The notes under the pieces: generated by a model
What the model saw: only the letters and a program-made list of their open reading frames with translations
Databases searched by the model: none
What the model was told of the DNA's origin: nothing
Assembly: GCA_963796565.1 (NCBI GenBank)
Contig: CAWCMA010000010.1
Coordinates: 1-64,000, forward strand
Source: JAKAVN01 sp963796565
GTDB lineage: Bacteria > Desulfobacterota > Binatia > Binatales > Binataceae
DNA: 64,000 bases
Direction of reading: 5' to 3'
Made by a program: the position numbers and the translations under genes
Part shown: positions 60,888 through 64,000 of the stretch, piece after piece
Position numbering within the stretch: position 1 is the first letter of the stretch
How the letters are laid out: every line of letters starts with the position of its first letter

Positions 60888-60919
60888 TGTCGGTTACGTC
60901 TTTTGTTCCTTATTTATTC

Positions 60920-60941
60920 CCTCTCCTTGTCCGAGGAGAGG
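60920..60941 (-). promoter_or_regulatory. Hairpin in the gyrB-gyrA gap
   Basis: An 8-bp stem CCTCTCCT/AGGAGAGG with a 6-nt loop lies between the gyrB stop and the gyrA start. It may be an RNA processing or attenuation site in the gyrB-gyrA transcript. Its AGGAGAGG arm resembles a ribosome site but sits too far from the gyrA ATG. Confidence 0.35.
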
Positions 60942-60962
60942 AAATGGAAGAAGGCTGCGTGC

Positions 60963-63389
60963 TCAGATATCCAGATTTCTGACGTTGAGCGCGTTTTCCT
61001 CGATGAACTGGCGGCGCGGCTCGACCTGGTCGCCCATCAGCTTCTGGAAAATCTCTTCCGCATCCTCTTGCGCCCCGATTTGCACGCGGAGCATCGTGCG
61101 CGTCTCGGGATTCATCGTGGTCGCCCACAACTGCTCGGGGTTCATCTCTCCCAGCCCTTTGTAGCGCTGGATCTCGACTCCCTTATGGCCCGCCTCCAAC
61201 ACCGCGTCGGCGACCGCCTTGAGCGATTCGACCGTGCGCTCTTCATCGCCGCTCTTCAGTTTGTACGGCGCCTTCAGCGCTTCGAGGTCGGCGTCGAGGC
61301 GGCGAATTTCGCGTAGCTCGCCCGAACGCAGCAGCGCCAGGTCGACCACGGTCGGCGCGGTGGCGCCGTTTTGTGCGTGGCTGAAGATGGCGCGCAGGGT
61401 ACTATCGTTGTCCGGCTCGATTCGCTCCGGTTCGATTCGATAGACCAGGTTGCCCTTGAGTTCCTTGACGATTGCTTCGGCCAGCTCCTTGAGCGCTTTG
61501 TCGGAGCGGAAGCTCTCATCGCTCGCGCGCTTGTCGGCGGTTAGTTGCGCCAGCACTTCGACGATCGGGCGTTCCTTGGAACGCCGGATGAGCCCCTCGT
61601 ACATCCGCTCGCGCGCCAAGGCCTTGCGCACCATGGTCTTGAGCGGCGCGCCGTGCAACTCGCGCATCGAGTTGCCCTTGCCGGCCTGGAAGGTCAGCGC
61701 CTCGGCGCCGAGGTCGGTCAGGTAGTCCTCCAGCGCGATTTCGTCCTTGAGGTAGCGCTCCTGCTTGCCTTTCTTGGCGCGGAACAGCGGCGGCTGCGCG
61801 ATGTAAAGGTAGCCGCCTTCGATGATCTCGATGAACTGGCGGAAGAACAGCGTGAGCAGCAGCGTGCGGATGTGGGAGCCGTCGACGTCGGCATCGGTCA
61901 TGATGACGACGGTGTGGTAACGCAGCTTGGTTACGTCCTTTTCATCCGCCACGCCCATCCCGAGCGCCGTAATCAAGGTGCGCAGCTCTTGCGAGGAGAG
62001 CATTTTATCGATTCGTACGCGCTCGACGTTGAGGATTTTGCCGCGCAGCGGCAAGATCGCCTGGGTGCGGCGGTCGCGGCCCTGTTTGGCCGACCCGCCG
62101 GCCGAATCGCCCTCCACGATATACAGTTCGCTGCGCGCTGGGTCGCGCTCCTGGCAGTCGGCGAGCTTGCCTGGCAGCGAGCCCGAATCGAGCGCGCCCT
62201 TGCGCCGCACCAGATCCTTGGCCTTGCGCGCCGCCTCGCGGGCGCTGGCGGCCTCGATCGCGCGATTGATGATCTTGCGTGCGTCGGATGGATTCTCCTC
62301 GAGGTACTCGCCGAGCTTTTCGTTGACCAGCGCGGCGACCATCCCCTCGACTTCGGAGTTGCCCAACTTGGTCTTGGTCTGGCCCTCGAACTGCGGCTCG
62401 GGCAGCTTGACGCTGATTATCGAGACCAGGCCCTCGCGGGCGTCCTCGCCCTCCAGGCGCATCTCTTTGTTTTTGAACAGGTTGTTCTTCTGCGCATAGA
62501 AATTGATCGTGCGGGTGAGCGCGGACTTGAGTCCCGACAGATGAGTGCCGCCCTCGACGGTGTGGATGTTGTTGGCGTAAGTGAACATCACTTCATGAAA
62601 GGCGTTGGTCCATTGCAGCGCGACTTCGATATCCACCCCCTCACGCACGCCTTTGAAAAAGATCACGTCGCTGAGCTGATCGTTGCCGGCCGTCAGCGAT
62701 TCGACGAACTCCGCGATGCCGCCTTCGTAATGAAATTCCTCGGCCTTGCCGCTGCGCTCGTCTTTGATGCGAATCTTCAGCCCGGCGTTGAGGTAAGCCA
62801 TGTCGCGCAGATAGCGCGCGATGGTCTCGTACTTGAATTTAATCTCGGGAAAAATCTTGGGGTCGGGGGAGAAAGTGGTTTTGGTGCCACTCACCTTGGT
62901 TGCGCCGCGCTCTTCGACCTTGGTCTTGGGCGCGCCGCGCTCGTAGCGCTGGTAGTACAACTTGCCGTCGCGCCGGACTTCGACCTCGAATTCCTCGCTG
63001 AGCGCGTTGACCACCGAGGCGCCGACGCCATGCAGACCACCGGAAACCTTGTACACGCCGCGATCGAACTTGCCGCCGGCGTGCAGCACCGTGTGCACGA
63101 CCTCGAGTGCCGAGCGTTTCTCGGTCGGATGCATATCGACCGGAATGCCGCGGCCGTTATCCTCGATCGAGATCTGATTGTCGCTCAGGATGACGACGTT
63201 GATCTCGTCGCAGAAGCCGCCGAGCGCCTCGTCGACCGAATTGTCGACGATCTCGTTGACCAGGTGATGCAGTCCGCGCTCGGCGGTGTCGCCGATATAC
63301 ATTCCGGGACGCTTGCGTACCGCCTCGAGACCCTCGAGCACTCTGATCGACTGGGCGCTGTAATCGTCTTGCGCTTGCTTGTTTGCCAT
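60963..63389 (-). CDS. gyrB: DNA gyrase subunit B
   Basis: 808 aa from the ATG at 63389. GHKL ATPase blocks: LEGLEAVRKRPGMYIGDTAE, LVNEIVDNSVDEALGG, IEDNGRGIPVDMH, and VSGGLHGVGASVVNALSEEF. The TOPRIM region is SELYIVEGDSAGGSAKQGRD, followed by VIMTDADVDGSHIRTLLLTL. KGKILNVE-like LRGKILNVERVRIDKMLSSQ is normal. The C-terminal VEIQRYKGLGEMNPEQLWAT binds GyrA. It supplies ATP hydrolysis for supercoiling. The first gene of a gyrB-gyrA pair. Confidence 0.97.
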   Translation of the reverse strand: MANKQAQDDYSAQSIRVLEGLEAVRKRPGMYIGDTAERGLHHLVNEIVDNSVDEALGGFCDEINVVILSDNQISIEDNGRGIPVDMHPTEKRSALEVVHTVLHAGGKFDRGVYKVSGGLHGVGASVVNALSEEFEVEVRRDGKLYYQRYERGAPKTKVEERGATKVSGTKTTFSPDPKIFPEIKFKYETIARYLRDMAYLNAGLKIRIKDERSGKAEEFHYEGGIAEFVESLTAGNDQLSDVIFFKGVREGVDIEVALQWTNAFHEVMFTYANNIHTVEGGTHLSGLKSALTRTINFYAQKNNLFKNKEMRLEGEDAREGLVSIISVKLPEPQFEGQTKTKLGNSEVEGMVAALVNEKLGEYLEENPSDARKIINRAIEAASAREAARKAKDLVRRKGALDSGSLPGKLADCQERDPARSELYIVEGDSAGGSAKQGRDRRTQAILPLRGKILNVERVRIDKMLSSQELRTLITALGMGVADEKDVTKLRYHTVVIMTDADVDGSHIRTLLLTLFFRQFIEIIEGGYLYIAQPPLFRAKKGKQERYLKDEIALEDYLTDLGAEALTFQAGKGNSMRELHGAPLKTMVRKALARERMYEGLIRRSKERPIVEVLAQLTADKRASDESFRSDKALKELAEAIVKELKGNLVYRIEPERIEPDNDSTLRAIFSHAQNGATAPTVVDLALLRSGELREIRRLDADLEALKAPYKLKSGDEERTVESLKAVADAVLEAGHKGVEIQRYKGLGEMNPEQLWATTMNPETRTMLRVQIGAQEDAEEIFQKLMGDQVEPRRQFIEENALNVRNLDI

Positions 63390-63523
63390 TAGAAAAAGGT
63401 TTTGACCACCCCGCGATAACCATAACTCCACTGGCCGGACGCCCTCGCGCGAGTGCCGTCCGCGACCGCATCCAGTGGAATTTTCATCAAATGCCGATAC
63501 GCGTTTGTAATGTTTTCAGTCTA

Positions 63524-63559
63524 TGTCAAAGCCGCCGCCAAGTAAAGAAATTGGCGGCG
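63524..63559 (-). promoter_or_regulatory. Candidate gyrB promoter/operator region
   Basis: On the minus strand a perfect 9-bp inverted repeat CGCCGCCAA/TTGGCGGCG (63533-63541 and 63551-63559, 9-nt spacer) lies directly upstream of a consensus -35 box TTGACA (63524-63529), about 135 nt before the gyrB start. A good -10 box at 16-18 nt spacing is not clear. The repeat could bind a regulator. Confidence 0.35.
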
Positions 63560-64000
63560 TCGAATCGCGGCTCGCTCCAGTGCAATCAAACATCGGTTTG
63601 ATATGGGTCACAGAAATCCAAAAGATGCGATTCTTTGGGTATAATTATAGACTTGGAGAAACTTGGATCGGGAGCGCTGTGCGAAAATCTGTAAGCGCTC
63701 TAATAAAATTATGTTTGAGTCATGAGTGGGTCAGGTTTCGGCCATCAAAAACGACCGTCAGCAGCATCCTGAAAATGCCCTTGAACGAGTCGCCAAGACG
63801 GCTCGATGTTATTGAAGCATCGCCCTCACTGGGTCGACTGGGCACCGGGCGGTGCCGAGGACAAAATATGCTAAGAAAGGCTGGGTTAGGGTGTAGCCGC
63901 GAGCTTGGCGTACATTCGAGGCGGGGTTGCGCGGACTTCGGGCAGACCGTCCATCTCGTCAACTTCACGCAAATCGAACAGGAAGCGATGGGAGTCCAAG
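63560..64000. other. Upstream of gyrB, no gene supported
   Basis: The last 440 bases have lower GC content. A short minus-strand frame (63720-63968, 82 aa) has no recognisable features and its codon pattern is unlike the neighbours. No tRNA, repeat or known promoter is evident here. Confidence 0.45.

Noticed and set aside
61545..63392. 615-aa plus-strand frame opposite gyrB
   Set aside because: An antisense shadow of gyrB, low in family features and rich in residues typical of reversed GC-rich codons.

Overview
The window is GC-rich (about 64% by eye) bacterial chromosome. The mix of genes fits an uncultured soil-type lineage near the old Deltaproteobacteria, such as Desulfobacterota or Candidatus Binatota. 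Pointers are a SelW-like selenoprotein, F420/flavin LLM oxidoreductases, acyl-CoA dehydrogenases, MaoC proteins, a P450, and a propionyl-CoA carboxylase plus a methylmalonyl-CoA mutase lacking its B12 domain. This placement is inference; there is no rRNA in the window.

Layout. 1-7.4 kb: a cut-off tRNA, a ferritin-like protein, a DHH phosphoesterase, poly(A) polymerase, ilvE, a peroxiredoxin, a lipoprotein, a cysteine-cluster protein, a dispersed repeat and a convergent hicB/hicA pair. 7.7-10.5 kb: acyl-CoA dehydrogenase and amtB. 10.5-16.4 kb: the rod-shape operon mreB-mreC-mreD-mrdA-rodA on the minus strand. 16.5-24 kb: ppiD, a hydrolase, a dehydratase/epimerase-like protein, queE, larC, a DksA-type zinc finger protein, galU and tRNA-Ala. 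24-31 kb is looser and more AT-rich: a 26-bp perfect palindrome abutting a decayed stress-protein gene, a 28-aa membrane peptide, hemerythrin, glgX and a secreted phosphoesterase with a Pro-Thr linker. 31-38 kb: redox and lipid enzymes (SDR, two LLM proteins, GST, enoyl-CoA hydratase, P450, DUF192). 38-44 kb: a propionyl-CoA operon (carboxyltransferase, biotin carboxylase, biotin carrier, mutase). 43.8-53.5 kb: pyruvoyl arginine decarboxylase, the selenoprotein, a thioesterase, HemQ, cobQ/cobB, an orphan anti-sigma-like protein, a methyltransferase, acyl-CoA dehydrogenase and glutathione-dependent formaldehyde dehydrogenase. 53.5-58.3 kb is accessory: a degenerate tRNA-like sequence, a secreted protein of unknown function, two tandem MaoC-like genes, a DUF559 endonuclease gene bracketed by inverted REP-like repeats, and a frameshifted nuclease gene. 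58.3-63.4 kb: gyrB-gyrA.

How the genes fit together. The carboxylase and mutase take propionyl-CoA toward succinyl-CoA. CobQ and CobB belong to synthesis of the B12 cofactor the mutase needs, and the acyl-CoA dehydrogenases, hydratase and MaoC proteins would feed acyl-CoA intermediates. The main hidden item is a selenoprotein gene at 44387-44725. Its UGA at codon 11 would read as a stop in ordinary gene calling, but the Rdx/SelW motif runs straight through it and a bacterial SECIS-like hairpin follows.
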